From Lyophyllum atratum (taxonomy: Eukaryota > Basidiomycota > Agaricomycetes > Agaricales > Lyophyllaceae), in NCBI GenBank assembly GCA_014905825.1, contig JACGCN010000023.1:248001-312000 (forward strand): a stretch of 64,000 nucleotides of DNA, written 5' to 3'. The position numbers were made by a program, and so were the translations under genes. The notes beneath the pieces are model-generated. The model saw only the letters and a list, made by a program, of their open reading frames with translations, was not told where the DNA came from and ran no database searches. This document shows, piece after piece, positions 11,951 to 23,882 of the stretch (the first letter of the stretch is position 1; every line of letters begins with the position of its first letter).

Positions 11951-14016
11951 CCTTGGCCTGGACGAGAATTAGAAGAAATGTGTTTTTTCCCCCATCCTTG
12001 GCGCGTGGGTTCCCTTTATGAAGGTCTCGAACGTACAGCCCATCTACCTTCCGTAACGTTCGTGTCAGTGCGATGCGGCGGCGATTTTCCGCCTTATCCG
12101 TAATCTTGCTGCGCATGGGGACTGATACAGTTGATCGCCCTTGGCTGCGGTGATCTTGCCTGACTGCGGTCGACCACCGAAAAACGGAATTGACACTTTG
12201 AAGTGTGGGATGCGCGGTAGCCCAGGGTTGTTAGGCGTTGGGTTCCTGAATCGGAGGAGAGACGAACTCTTTGGCACTGCGGAACCTGAACCTATGTTGC
12301 GGCCAGGCCAGCGTGCTATGATGCACGATGGCATTACCAGATGGCGCGATGACGAGTCAGCAGCCAGGTTTTAATCCTGGATGGAGGCCAGATGGATCAA
12401 TGATACTCTTTCCTGAAGTCAGCTCGAGTTCCAGTGAATTCAGTGGCCCGTCATGGAAGTTATTAACGTGATTCATGTGGCTGTGTAGCTCGCCTTTCCC
12501 CTTGAACCACGCTCGAAGTCGCTCAGGCCTCCGCTGGATATCTTTGGATGAAGAAATGTATCCCTTCGACCACCGCCCTGTGACTCGAGTGGCACTAGCA
12601 TGTCGCAGAAGAAGGATCGCGAGAAGTTCGAAGTTCGGCGGCGGCTTGCATACATATTTGACGGCACATCGTCGTCCATTTCGAGTCCGTGCCATCCACA
12701 CTGAGATGGCTAGCATGAAGGTAAGTTATCTTATCAGCAGTGATCACGTAGTCTTGTCGCCTCTCAGTGGCGGCGTCTCAGCGGGCAAGGATGTTGGAAG
12801 CCCGTAAATAGGTTGGTACCACATGGTACAATCCCTGCGATAAAAGAGCCGGCAAAAAAGCTGAAATCGAGCATAGCTTTTCGCTGCGGTCAGACTCGGT
12901 CAGACCGCGTATGACGGGCTACTCAAAAGATTCATCGGTGAGGCTGAACGGAAGTTCCATTGGTGGTAACCAAATGCACGTTCACAGCCCAATAAAGAGA
13001 ACTGCAGATTGACCATGTTGTCTAACCGTGAATGATCGAGGATCCAAACCCATTTGCAGGCAAACGTAGGATATGACATGAGAGATGAAAAGTAATTAAA
13101 CGTGCGATGGAGACGCTTTACTGACACTGACAAAGTCGATCGACAATCATTCAACCATCGGCCAACGTCGTATGGACACCAGGCACCACTACAATTTGAA
13201 CCGCCTGCGAAGTCGAAGATTAGCATTCATCCAAGGATCGTACACCATAACATAAAAGGATAACGAAACGGAAAGGCTCAGGTGTGCTATAGGTAACTTC
13301 ATAGCAACTTGTCGAGACAAGTCGCTCGTTGCGATTCTGACAAGAATATATCGTCTTCGCCGTGTATACATAGGACCCGCAGGTCAGCGAATAAAGGATG
13401 TTTTACTCACCAAGGTATGCAGTAGCACGATGCACGGCAGCGACTTCATGGGCTTGGCGCCTCGAAAGACATCCACTAGAATCTCAGCTCCATAAGAAAC
13501 CCCCCGACTTCGAGAGAAAAAGGCGTGTAAAACACATATCATTCACATCATCTACGAATGAAAGGTAATAAACGCAAAACGCATCACAAAACCACAACCA
13601 AAAGAAAAAAATGACTGTAACACCTCTGGTAAGGAACTCCACTCCAAGTCCAAACGACCGCGCGCTAACGCGAGAGTGCGCTCCAGCTGAGGCGTCGATG
13701 CATCCGTCTAGGACAAGCTGTAGGCTCCTGCGAGCAGGAAAGATATTCGCAGGGGGACAATAATGCGAGTCCGGAAATGAGTGGGGATCAGAAAAAAAAA
13801 GTTGGGTGGGTTATAAGGGAGATGGCACGTGATTTGAGTTGGTTGTGTTTGGCGAAGGCTTCTAATGGTCGCGTGTTCTGTCGTCGATCTCTTGAGCTCC
13901 CGGTCATCGTGGTTGAGGGCGACTTCGACTCCCCATCCTGGACGCGATGGATAGCGCCGAGTTTCATGCCGCAGTATGTTCTCCTCAAATATCATTGTGT
14001 CTTGGTCAAACCGACC
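11951..14016. other. Intergenic stretch without a supported gene
   Basis: About 2.1 kb between the RTA1-like start and ATL1. Several short frames are open on both strands (12.1-12.8 kb), but none shows a recognisable domain or splices into a longer frame. The region is probably regulatory sequence plus decayed DNA. Confidence 0.45.
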
Positions 14017-14528
14017 ATGACGGCCAAGGTTTACGAGACGGTTCGATTGATACCCCATTGTCGAGTGACAAGTTACGGTACGCCCGCAAGCCATCCTCCC
14101 ACTAAGTACATGGGAGCTTGAACGTGACAAGGACATATCGCGAAACTTATCGGGATGCCTCATCACTCGCGACACGTCGGTCAAGGTGCGTCCAGCTACC
14201 CATCATCCCTTCAACGCCCGGCTGACATCGAGCCGGCGCAGCTCTTAAATTCCTTTCACCCGACACGAACCCACCCGTGCCTTGGCACCGCGTAATAGGT
14301 GCATCAGGAACAATCTCCTCTCGCGGTCCTGGCACCCAAGGTGCCCAGCGCCAGGGAGGCGCGCTCACGGCTGAGGGCGTTGAGGTAACTGTGGGTCGGA
14401 CTGGTGATATGAGAGTCGACTTTGCGCAGTGGGGGTGGTTTCCGCAGCCGGGGACGATAGCAGTCGGTGCTGCAGCTCTAGCCGACGCTGAAGAAGAGCC
14501 TTCCTCTGATTCAGAGGCTGATGACTAG
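14017..14528 (+). CDS. atl1: Alkyltransferase-like DNA-damage protein ATL1
   Basis: Three exons (14017-14077, 14132-14185, 14242-14528), in phase, encode 133 residues. The protein is the DNA-binding half of O6-alkylguanine-DNA alkyltransferase: VRLIPHCRVTSYG, then HIAKLIGMPHHSRHVGQALK, then PPVPWHRVIGASGTISSRGP, then DFAQWGWFP. The active-site cysteine of the PCHRV motif is replaced by tryptophan (W53 in PWHRV), the signature of ATL proteins. Tyr20 and Arg34 occupy the positions of the residues that flip and replace the damaged base in fission yeast Atl1. ATLs bind O6-alkylguanine without repairing it and hand the lesion to nucleotide excision repair. The C terminus is acidic (EEEPSSDSEADD). 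It ends 130 bp from the facing end of the DUF2470 gene. Confidence 0.93.
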
Positions 14529-14658
14529 CTCGTTGCCGCGCAGAACGCCGCATCTGGCTCAGGGTGAGGCGTTTTTGTTGTAGATTGCATTGTGAAGGTA
14601 GCGATGAAAGCGGGGTATATACACACAATGAAAGAACCAAAATTTTGCCAATGAGAAT

Positions 14659-15489
14659 TTATTCCACCTTCATCACGGAGCCAATCCTGGCGGCTTGGAC
14701 ACGTTTCCTGAAATCCGACCATATGGGAAAACCAAAGGCCATAGTGGCCAAAAGGTAGGCGGCCTAGGTAAAAGCAGTAAGCAAAGAAGGATGAGGCAGC
14801 GAACGAGGGGCGGCTTACACCAGTGAAGAAACCTGTGCTGTGTCTCCGGCACAATACGAAGGTGTACATGGACTCGAAGACGTGTGCTACCCCAATCGCG
14901 CCGAGGATGTATGTCACTGGCTTGGGACCAAGAACGGAGTCAACCATTCTCGCAGGTTCGTAGAGGGGCGAGCTCCCATCTTTAGGTGCCAGGTAGAGAT
15001 ATAGGAGGGCGCCGACAACGATCGCCGATGCAAGGGCCTCCGAAGGGAGGCGGAAGGAGGTGATTCGAGGCGTTTTGATCTGCACGATGCATGAGTGTTC
15101 CATTGCAGGGGTGGGGGATGGAGTCGTGTCCTATTGTACTCACCATGCCAAGTTTTTCCTGTGCAATGGCCTTCATTTCCAGCAGACGAGGCTTCACGTC
15201 ATCGTAACCATTCAAGGGCGGTTCAATCGGGATGCGCACTTCCTTCTTAACCCCGGCTTTCATAGTGCACGTTAAGGTCATGCTCTTCGTACGAGTATCC
15301 ATGCGTGAGTAACTGGGAAACCCGCGTGGAGTAGACTTTACTGACCTTGGAATCGATAGCTGTCATCTCAGCGCTGGTAATGGGCTCCGTGACCTTCCCG
15401 AACCATTTCGCATAGGCGACCAAGGTGTCGGGGTGGTTCGACATGTACATTCGCAGGAATCCAGACTTGTCCGCGACGGGGTCAGACAT
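14659..15489 (-). CDS. DUF2470-domain integral membrane protein
   Basis: Four exons (15489-15346, 15284-15144, 15079-14819, 14763-14659), in phase, encode 216 residues. Residues about 1-95 are a DUF2470-type domain (YMSNHPDTLVAYAKWFG, then MTAIDSKSMTLTC, then GYDDVKPRLLEMKAIAQEKLG). Three hydrophobic segments follow (SAIVVGALLYLYLAP, then VTYILGAIGVAHVFESMYT, then YLLATMAFGFPIW), ending FRKRVQAARIGSVMKVE. DUF2470 also occurs in haem-related plant proteins such as GluTR-binding protein. The fungal membrane version has no known role. The ATG at 15489 was chosen because the conserved MSDPVADKSGF block begins there. An in-frame ATG lies further upstream at 15597, in sequence that does not look conserved. 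Confidence 0.85.
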
Positions 15490-16127
15490 GGTGGTAGGGG
15501 TGGTAAGACGAACCTCGGTCCCTCGACCTGGCTGGGACGTTTCATGGCGGTTATTTGATCCCCGTGTCAATGCAGCCCTTCTGACGTAATCCATCATTTT
15601 TGGAGGCGGTTTAGGGAAAGGGACTCTTCATCATTCTGACCACGTAGATTCATGGTGTTATGTATGTACATACTTGCTGTTTTACTTAACCAGAGCCCTG
15701 CCCAATTCAAACCCCAACGATCGCGACAGACCCAATCGTCCTGGGTCGCGATTCACTTCGCGCTAGTTTCGAAGACGACATGAAGTTGACATGAAGTTAC
15801 GATCCGTGAAATATACGGTGCGACGTACTTATGCGTCTATAATTTCATTCGTTTCTCCATGTAGTTAGCAAAGGCAGCAGCCAACAGAACGATAGCGTTA
15901 CGAGCGATGTTCAAGTTATCTTCTGTGTGGCCCAGCAGTGAGGTGCTGAACGGCCCGGCACTGTTCCGCCCTGCTTCCTCTCAGCGTGCAGACTTGGAAG
16001 CTTCTTCAACTCCATTCATCGATGCCGGTCGATTCAATGATCGCAGTCAGACGTTGCTGTCCGCTCTCTTCCCCACCCCGTGTACATGCTACCCAAACAC
16101 TGTCCTAGCCCTAAGCCTACTGTAGAG
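15490..16127. other. Intergenic region
   Basis: Divergent intergenic space of about 640 bp between the DUF2470 gene and the F-box-like gene. It probably carries both promoters; no gene or clear motif is seen. Confidence 0.4.
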
Positions 16128-16969
16128 ATGGAGGTGAGTTGTAGTTTTTGTCACTCCAACAAGATTATGAACCACCATAGAGCGCTGCATTCTCGTTCAA
16201 CTTTGTGGCAGAGATCGAGGACGAAATCTTCGAATGGGCGACGCACATGTTTCCACCCGACGCCGTCTCCTTCTCCGTCGTTTCAAAACGCGTCCAACGA
16301 CGGGTAGAAGCCATCATGTACGAGACGATCGTATTCATATCATACAACGAAATTTTCCGACTACGAAACATGACCTACGTCGAACGATTCGAGGTCGCCT
16401 TGCACTCCCGCCCAGCAGAGTTCTTCGCCGCGCATGTGCGTAACGTCTGCATCACGAACTCCGTGTCAAAGGAAATCGCAACGCTGATACTTGCCAAATG
16501 CACTGGGATCCGCAACCTCGCCATTTGGCAGCATCGCAATCCAGTGAAACTGGATCCTGTCGAGGCGATTAGTCCGTTTGCTTCCACGCTCTGCTCGCTT
16601 TCCGCAGGGAGATACACCCTCCGTCGGCTGGCTGAGTCTGGATACGTGTTCTCGAGTTTAAAATTCGTGGCGGTGGGCATCCATCCGCTAAATATGGATC
16701 TCCCGACCATGGAGTGGCTGCCTGCGTTAAGGACACTACGGATGCGCCTGGGCCAGCAGCCTTTCGATGACGATATGTGGACCCAAGATGTGAAGACAGT
16801 AATCTCCACAGCCCCACAGCTGCAAGCGCTAGTGCTGGACGTCGATCAGCAATGCCTTGACGATGTGTGCACTCGAGTAGCGGAGTTCAATGACGAGAGG
16901 ATAGCGGTGAGGGACGAGTATACTCAATCGGATCCAATTGTGGAGTGGAAGGAGTCTTTTTGGATTTGA
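16128..16969 (+). CDS. F-box-like/LRR-type hypothetical protein
   Basis: A 6-nt first exon (16128-16133, ATGGAG) joins in phase through a 47-bp intron to 16181-16969, giving 264 residues. The N terminus (EIEDEIFEWATHMFP, then VVSKRVQRRVEAIMYETIVF) follows the layout of the many agaricomycete F-box-like proteins, where a helix-rich start precedes leucine-rich segments (CTGIRNLAIWQHRN, then LPALRTLRMRL, then APQLQALVLDVD). The frame opens with a GTG at 16205, but an intron model with a true ATG is better. The tiny first exon is plausible but needs transcript support. No SCF-binding residues can be proved from sequence alone. Confidence 0.6.
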
Positions 16970-17282
16970 GTCCTCATCTACTACTTTTCGATACTATGCT
17001 CTCCTCTGTCTTCCACGGTGTACATCCCAGCACACAATTCTCGCTAGATGGCAAGCGCTGAAGTCACTTCGACCCTTTCGCCATGGAGCTGCGCCCGCTT
17101 ACTTCTGACCCTCGCCTTACAAGAACACTGAGAAGACCACACACCCTTCAACTTCCACGTCAGCCCTGCTCCAACGGTCGACTTAGGGCGAGACCCGCAG
17201 ACACTATCAGCGAAAGTCTCAATATTCTTAAAAGCTCCTCACCGACGCCGCCGCCGAGGTACCGAGCGTAGGCCACATCAAT

Positions 17283-17377
17283 GCCCGCCTAGCTCAATCG
17301 GATAGAGCGTCAGACTCTTAGGCTGAGTACACAGGAATGGCATCTGAAGGCTGCGAGTTCAACCCTCGCGGTGGGCT
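17283..17377 (+). tRNA. tRNA-Lys (CTT anticodon) with a 21-nt intron
   Basis: The acceptor stem GCCCGCC (17283-17289) pairs with GGTGGGC (17370-17376, one G-U). The D-arm TAGCTCAATCGGATAGAGC, anticodon stem TCAGA/TCTGA and T-arm GCGAG-TTCAACC-CTCGC are all present. Anticodon CTT is at 17317-17319. The intron 17321-17341 sits one base 3' of the anticodon, the standard place for nuclear tRNA introns. Confidence 0.95.
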
Positions 17378-17388
17378 ACTGCAATTAG

Positions 17389-17393
17389 TTTTT
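17389..17393 (+). terminator. Pol III T-run terminator of tRNA-Lys
   Basis: A run of five T starts 12 bases after the tRNA end, as expected for RNA polymerase III termination. Confidence 0.7.
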
Positions 17394-17525
17394 GCGAGCC
17401 GCGTCCAGTTTTACACACTTCATTTTTGTCTGTATCTACTGTCTACTTAGCATTCCGGGGGCGAGAAGGCATCGTGATTCGTCATGGTGGAATCGAGGAA
17501 GTGCGGATGCGGCAATTCGTTGCTT

Positions 17526-20500
17526 GCCAGCAAGGGCTCTGCCAAATTGTACATGTTGTGGCAACTTGTGACCGACGCGCCTTGAACGCGTTCAAACATT
17601 GCAACCGCGACACATCTTGTCTACTACCAGAAACCGCGCCCGGCATGGTATCATGGATGGAAAATCCGGAAATGGGCCCAGGACCACTTGCATCTAGTAC
17701 GGTACTGGGCGCCGAGTCGCAAACTTGGGCCATCGCCAGGCGAAGCGAATGTCATGACGTCGCAGCTTCTCGACATGGGGACTCGGACGACGAAGCCGTG
17801 CGAACGACGAAGAATGTCTTTCAGGCATATTGGAATGTTCGAATTTGGTGGAAATGGCTCCTCGTGCAGCCCAGGTGCATAACATTTCTATGGAACCCTC
17901 CCCTAGCCTACAGAGGCTGTATCCAATCTTTGGCGCAGAAAAACGACATGGCAGCGCCTACTCTGCCGCGGGAAGGGACTATATTCGATGGTGGAGACAC
18001 TGGTACTGGGGACTTTGGCGTTGATGTACCCGAACTTAAGTGAGACCATATGGACATTATACCTGCTTATGCTAAGATACATCACAGTCACTCGCAACTT
18101 ATCTGCTCCAGCATCAGTACACTGAAGCCGACGCCCCTGCAGGAGGCATACCGATGGAAGGCGCGGACGCTGACCCGGCTGCGGATCCGCGTTCTGCGGC
18201 CGAAGGCCTTATCAGGTGTACCGTCGATGGGAACGTGAGTGGACTATAATTATCGCTACCTCTTCTCGAAACTGATGTCGATTTCCAGAGTGCCGGCGCG
18301 TTGGACCCTTGTTCGTCCTTCCTTGCTCCTGTCCCTCAGCGTATCGCCGAACGATGCTTGTGCTCCTGCATCAAAACGATGCATCCGACATCCTCTTCTC
18401 AGCGGCTAGCACGAGACGACGGTCGCGTTGATGTTGGACTGCGTTCTAGAGTGGAAAGATCTCGACATGTGGAAGGCGGTACCCAATAAGAGTGGACCGC
18501 TTATGGCACGAATTCGGCACTGATTAAATCGTCCGAGCGTGGAAGACATCCACTTTCCAGAATGCATGCTCAAGGTCAGATTGCTCCATCAATAGCCATT
18601 TGGGCGTCTGACGGTTGCTCTACTTGTGTTTTCATCTTCAGCTGATGAAGAGTCCGTCGCCATACCTTTCCACGCTTGATTAAGGATCTGTAGGAAGAAA
18701 AGGACAGCATACCGGAGCACCTTTCACGCGGGAAATACGATTACGCGAATTCGTCTGAGGAAGGTGAGACCAAATCGCTACATGAAATTGGGGATATGCT
18801 TGAAAGCGAGCTCTATTTGCAGGCTCTGGAGGATATTGATGGAAATTCAGTGTAGGAGAAAGAAAGCCGTACGTGAACGAACAACCTTGTTCCTAAGAAA
18901 CCATTCATCTGCGGTTCGCCCGATAAAACCGGCTATGGAGGGTATATGGGGAATGTAAGCCTGCTCTTTGCTATGGCTTCTGGAATCTGATCTTATTTCG
19001 TGATCCTTGCGGTAGCGGTCAGTGTAGATCACTGTGTGTCATCTTTTATTTCTCTCTTTCGTTCCATTTCACCGAAAGCCTGCGTAGGATATTGCAGAAG
19101 CGTGTTGTTACTCTGCATGAAGATATTAATCCTCGTGTACTATTTTCTACTGGTGGCGTCTACTACGCGCTCCAGCTCCAAAAGCCGATTGAAGAATCAG
19201 TTTCGAACAAATACAACACCTTATGGCAGAAAACCTTATCGATTTCTTACTGCCAAAGGGGCTGTACGAGAAGGACAAAGCAACTGCTACGATCTACCAG
19301 CGTACGCACTGAAGTGGAACGAGTTCGACACGTGGAACGCGGCGACAGGACAGATTGGGTCACCTCTGACGAACTTTCACGCTGATAAATTTTCTCGAAC
19401 CTGGAAGTATTCACGTCCGAAGGGGTACGGCCGAGGTAAGAATCATCATCCTATTACCTGCCTGAACATGACCTAATTGCGGCTTGACGGTCCTTCAGTC
19501 TTGACAGATAGTGCAGAGCACTACGCACTTCGGCGATCGGATTAATTTCATTCAATGTTTAAGTATTGCAACACACGTCCTCACAAGAGAAGCGGTTTGT
19601 CGGAAACTAGGCGGAAGAATATTCGAGACGTATTTCCGCTTCTTGTTTCCTTCGCAAGGATCGAAGATCATGCCCTCGAGGCCATCGGCTGGACGAGAGG
19701 AGGGGCATTCCTTTCGCAAGAGTCGGTACCCACTCATGTCGCCTGCTTCCAGCTGGCGTTCACGACCTCGCCTGGTACACACTTTTGCTGCGGAGTTCCT
19801 GGAGTCTTTGCGCGACGATAGAGAGAGCATTCCGCGTCGACGACTGCATCAGAGGTCCCCAACTAAGCTCCGGTCATTACTCATCTTTAGAACCTGACGG
19901 AACAGCTTCTGGATGTTACTGTGGCACAAGGGGACTCTATCATCACATGGCCAAATTTGCCACGTACTAGAGCGCGGTCCTGACAGCGACAAGCTCCGAT
20001 GTCGCAGGAGAGGAACCTCAAACGTGTTATCGACCTTGTCAAACTTTGTCCGCGCACCCGGTACGCGGCCTCTTCCATCCAATGAATTATTCCTTCTACT
20101 TCTCAAGGTGGTCTATGCTTCTGCGTCACAGAAATTCCAGACGTTGTCCATTCCTCTGATATCACCTCTTCAGAATATTATGCGTAGTAAGAAAAGTCAA
20201 AAGCTCCTCATTGGATCCTATCTGCGTGATGTTTCAGGAGCGCAGGGACGAAACCAGAGAGGGAAGGTCCGGAGAGTCTGATGTAATTGCGGAAATTGCG
20301 CCGATGTGGGCTCCGTCTCGAGCAAGAAAGAAACAGGAGACATTTCGCATCGCCTCCATCTCGAAACACGCCTTAGCGTTTCAACAGATCTTCTCACCTT
20401 CGTGAAGGTGCGGAGCAGTGGGCCACATGGAGTCACCGTCACGAAAGGACCCGAGATCTTCCCTTCTCTCCATATGTCCGCTCGTATGGCGAAGGCGATG

Positions 20501-20760
20501 GCGTTTTCAAGGACCATTGGCGATGATAACTCCATATCCTAGCTGACGGAAGATTGCTATAGCGATGCGCTGAAGGCTTGACCCGACCGCAGCACTTCGC
20601 CCTCACTGGAGGTGACACGGCCAATTACCAAAGTTTTACCGCCATTTCGCAAGATCCTTCAGCCCTGCTGGTAGTCGCCTTCTTCATCAGCGCAGTCAGC
20701 CGTGCTGGCAAATACTTCCCCCCTAGGCAAGGAAAGGAAAGAGAACTCCGTGGTAAATTT
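17526..20760 (+). pseudogene. Decayed, inverted copy of the 2OG-Fe(II) oxygenase gene at 28.8-32.2 kb
   Basis: From 17526 the sequence aligns with the promoter and first exon of the minus-strand oxygenase gene (32.6-32.0 kb): shared blocks include GACCGACGCG, TGTCTACTA and GCAGAAAAACGACATG. The first exon reads MAAPTLPREGTIFDGG against MTQPTDTREETIFDGG. Later pieces match other exons: VLEWKDLDMWKAVPNKSGPL (about 18.43 kb) and DYALRRKDLDMWKTV in the intact gene; DLPAYALKWNEFDTWNAATG (about 19.3 kb); LLIGSYLRDVSG (about 20.2 kb) against LLVGYYLRDVLV; GPHGVTVTKGPEIF (about 20.43 kb) against SPHGLEVTKSPEIV; and QHFALTGGDTANYQSFTAIS (about 20.6 kb). Stops and frame breaks separate them. Two copies of the DLDMW/FDTWN segment suggest at least two tandem decayed copies. 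The TATA box of the intact gene is not preserved. Confidence 0.75.
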
Positions 20761-22000
20761 AGGCGTCAGTGACCTCACAGGCGAAGATAGCTTTTGACCT
20801 ACTCTTGACTGGGCTCAGAGAGGATTTATCGGCATTGTCGGATTGACGTCGCCCTACGGCGTACCATCGGACCTCACTACAAGGAACGTACCTCGCTGTG
20901 TATATGTATCACCCGACTCCTACTACTGACGTATTGAAGAGCTAGGTGAGAAGCTGCCTGGCATTATAATTTGGAATGATCGGAAGGGAGTAAAACGTCC
21001 GGTCTAGCTATACAGACACGGCGTCTTCAAATTGACTGGCGATCCCCAACTCCTAGATGTCCTTCGGCTAGGTCTACGGAACTTGAAATTTGGAGGCAAA
21101 ATGTTGAAATCTTAAAACCTTTTCCCACTGTTCCCTCGTCCAAGCGCGTAGCCGAAGGCAGCCTAGCCAATCGGTGGCTATCGCTAGCGTATTCGATCGA
21201 ACCCTGAAGGAGGTTTTCTGGTCCGTCGAAGTATTTCAAATATTATCCGAACGTCGCCATGTACTGCAGCTCGCCAGTGGAGTCGTCCATGGTTCTGACC
21301 GATGGCGATCTCTTGCATGTCCCCTCACGTCTACCCAGGGTTGAGGACCTGTTCTATTCTCGGCCACCTGTCATAAAAAATAGGGATCATTCTCCATCTT
21401 CCATCAGTAATTGTGGGCTGGCGCGAACACCACCCACATTCACAATCACGTTGTAGGCCCTGATGTTCGATCCGCCTCGTTCCAGCCTCTCGTATGGCAC
21501 ATTGCTGCTTGGCATCAGTGGTGGCATACGGGAATCGCGGACGCTCTCTGAGAACAAAAAGAAACCTTCACATGTACTAGGGATATCTTTCGCACACCTA
21601 ACAAGTGCGCGTCAACGTCTGACTCGACGTCAGTGGTCGGCGGTAGCGGTTCATGACATATTCAAGGGCCGGACTCCTCGGGTCGGGCATGGTAGAATTA
21701 ATTAAGGTCGGCGAGTCCTCGTCCGACTCACCGCAGCGGTCTTGTGGGAACAGCAAGTTGTCCCGTCACCGTACGTCCCCTTTTTCTCTCAACCATACAG
21801 CAGCCCTGATTTAAGGATATTTGCAGGTCGCGAAGATGCCCACGTAAATTCACCTTCTAACTGGTGATCAGTGGCTGCCGAGCACTAGACTCTACAGCGC
21901 CTACAATGTTGGCTGATAGTGGCTGTTTGTGTTGATAAACAAGTTCAATCTCCACCCACCATCGACACTTTATACACATCACCATCCCACTGCACGTCCC
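20761..22000. other. Unresolved, probably decayed sequence
   Basis: About 1.2 kb after the decayed oxygenase copy. Short frames only, many stops on both strands, and no domain recognised. It may be further remnants of the same gene family. Confidence 0.35.
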
Positions 22001-22593
22001 ATGTCATCTCAAATGCCGTCTCTTACCCAATCTATCGAAGCTATGAGTGTAAGTTTCTCTCTTCCTACAGCCTTTTTCTTCAGGTATGCTCATGATGATC
22101 CCACTGGCAGTTACAACAACCCCGAAACCCAACCAAAGCTACCAACACGGCCATTCCAGACCAAATCAACCTCTCAGTCCCCCGTCGCACACCCGCCGCG
22201 AAGAACCACCACATCCTGTACGGGTTTGCCGTTTCCGACGAGTGGCTCGTCAACTACTGCGACCAGAACGCCCACCGCATCATCGACTACGATCCAGAAC
22301 TCAGTTCAGGAAGCAAGGTCTACCTCGCGTTGAAACTTCTAAGATTGTATTCACGATACAAGGCTCTGAGGGTCGTAAACGTCATTTGCAATGCGCGTGA
22401 CCCCTCACTCGAGCTCCAACGCACGGCGCCCGGCGGATCCGTACCACTCCTGTCTGTGTGTAGCTCGATGAAGAGCTCGTACGAGGGGAGGCCGAGCCAG
22501 GCGCAGATGGATGTACTAAGGTCGATTATACAGAAGGAGCCGGATTGGTATGTCGATGTCAATCCTCCGAGCTGGTACGGTGGGTATATCTGA
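22001..22593 (+). CDS. Uncharacterised 176-residue protein
   Basis: Two exons (22001-22048, 22111-22593) join in phase, MSSQMPSLTQSIEAMS to LQQPRNPTKATN, giving 176 residues. The protein has a variable N terminus, then a compact region with HHILYGFAVSDEWLVNYCDQ, then DPELSSGSKVYLALKLLRLY and RVVNVICNARDPSLELQ, ending EPDWYVDVNPPSWYGGYI. It has no signal peptide or membrane helix. I do not recognise a family. The aromatic-rich end and even composition suggest a folded cytosolic protein. The splice model is supported by consensus gtaagt and ggcag sites. Confidence 0.6.
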
Positions 22594-23882
22594 CGAGCGC
22601 TGTGTCATGGCTCGCTAGGATCGCAGACGTAATCGTACCTGTCCCTCCAATGTCTCTCCGTGGTTACGTTTGCCGCAATCCGCTGTATCAATGCCCTTGT
22701 AGTATGTAACATTGGTTACTGTCAGATTATCGATTCGACGTCTTTGCGTAAGTTGAGGCATTTGTGAAACATTGTTCGGCCATCGTAAGTCATATTCGTG
22801 ATCAACCTTGTCTGAGCTTCAGCCATCTCGCCGCAAATGGTAATCGCAAACGACGATGGACATGGCCCTCATCGGCAACAGGTACCTACGCGCATTATTT
22901 CTCGGTATATTGAGAGATGAGATGATTTGATACCAATTATTAGTGACTACATACTGGACATGGACATGGCTGGCACTTTATGCACCGTATCCCGTCTACC
23001 TCCGGGCTTGGTCTACGTTTTTGCATGCGGAATACAAGACGTACTACGTGCTGTGTGGAGTCCAACGTAAGATGAACCTGCAAGCGACCCTCCTCAATAC
23101 CAACGAGCCCTCTCCAGATCCCCAGCAGCCCCAGCCTCCGCAAAATTCTTCACCCATCCGATGTAGGGTTTCTCCAGACATCATCCCCGAGTCCGACCCA
23201 TAAAGCTTCGGCATCCGCGTCAACAACCATCTCCGAGCATCCATCGCGCCCTCGGGCTCCAGAAGTGGAGCCAGGCAGGTAGATGTTTAGTTTTGGGGTG
23301 GGCCGTTCATTATACGCGTCATCGCTATTCAAATAGCAAGGCGTGGGCTACTCCTACCGTCGGCAGGAGGCGTTTCGTGATCGGCGATGAATATCGTATA
23401 TAGGTATATCGGGACTTTGAGATGAGCTTCCCAGAATGCCACCATACACGGACAGCTCATCAGATCACTGATCTCTCTATGCCCTGGATATTTGGAACGG
23501 CGACTAAGCAGCTGGGAGAATAGTTGATAGTCGATTGATGGGCCACACATGCCATAGATTCTTGAACCTAAATATCACCACTGACCCAAATGCTGAAGCG
23601 CCCTTTCGTACTGTCTCTCAAGCAATTTCTCAAGGCTCAGAACGCGGTACAGAAGTCTCTAAACGTGATTTCGGAAGACGACGGCGAAAGGCTCTAGTGT
23701 GTATAATGTCCGAACTACAGCCTGTTAGATACATCATGCAGACCAGTAAACAATAGCGGATACATGAGCCCAGAACCAGAAAAAGTGCAGAAACAGTGTC
23801 TAGAGGATACACATGTGTAGATGCAGGGAATAGGATTACAGATGGACATAAGCAATGACTCTAGGGTGATGGCTCTCCCAGC
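22594..23882. other. Intergenic stretch
   Basis: 1.3 kb without a supported gene. A short plus frame at 22.94-23.2 kb has a hydrophobic, aromatic start (WTWTWLALYAPYPVYLRAW) followed by Pro-rich sequence, but it lacks a convincing ATG and could not be extended. Confidence 0.35.

Noticed and set aside
13708..14184. 158-codon minus-strand frame over ATL1
   Set aside because: Antisense to two certain exons of ATL1 and without any recognisable family.
16205..16207. GTG start for the F-box-like gene
   Set aside because: A 47-bp intron with consensus sites links the same frame to a true ATG at 16128.
17426..18043. 205-codon plus-strand frame near the tRNA
   Set aside because: It runs through sequence homologous to the oxygenase promoter before reaching the first-exon homologue, so most of it is not protein sequence.
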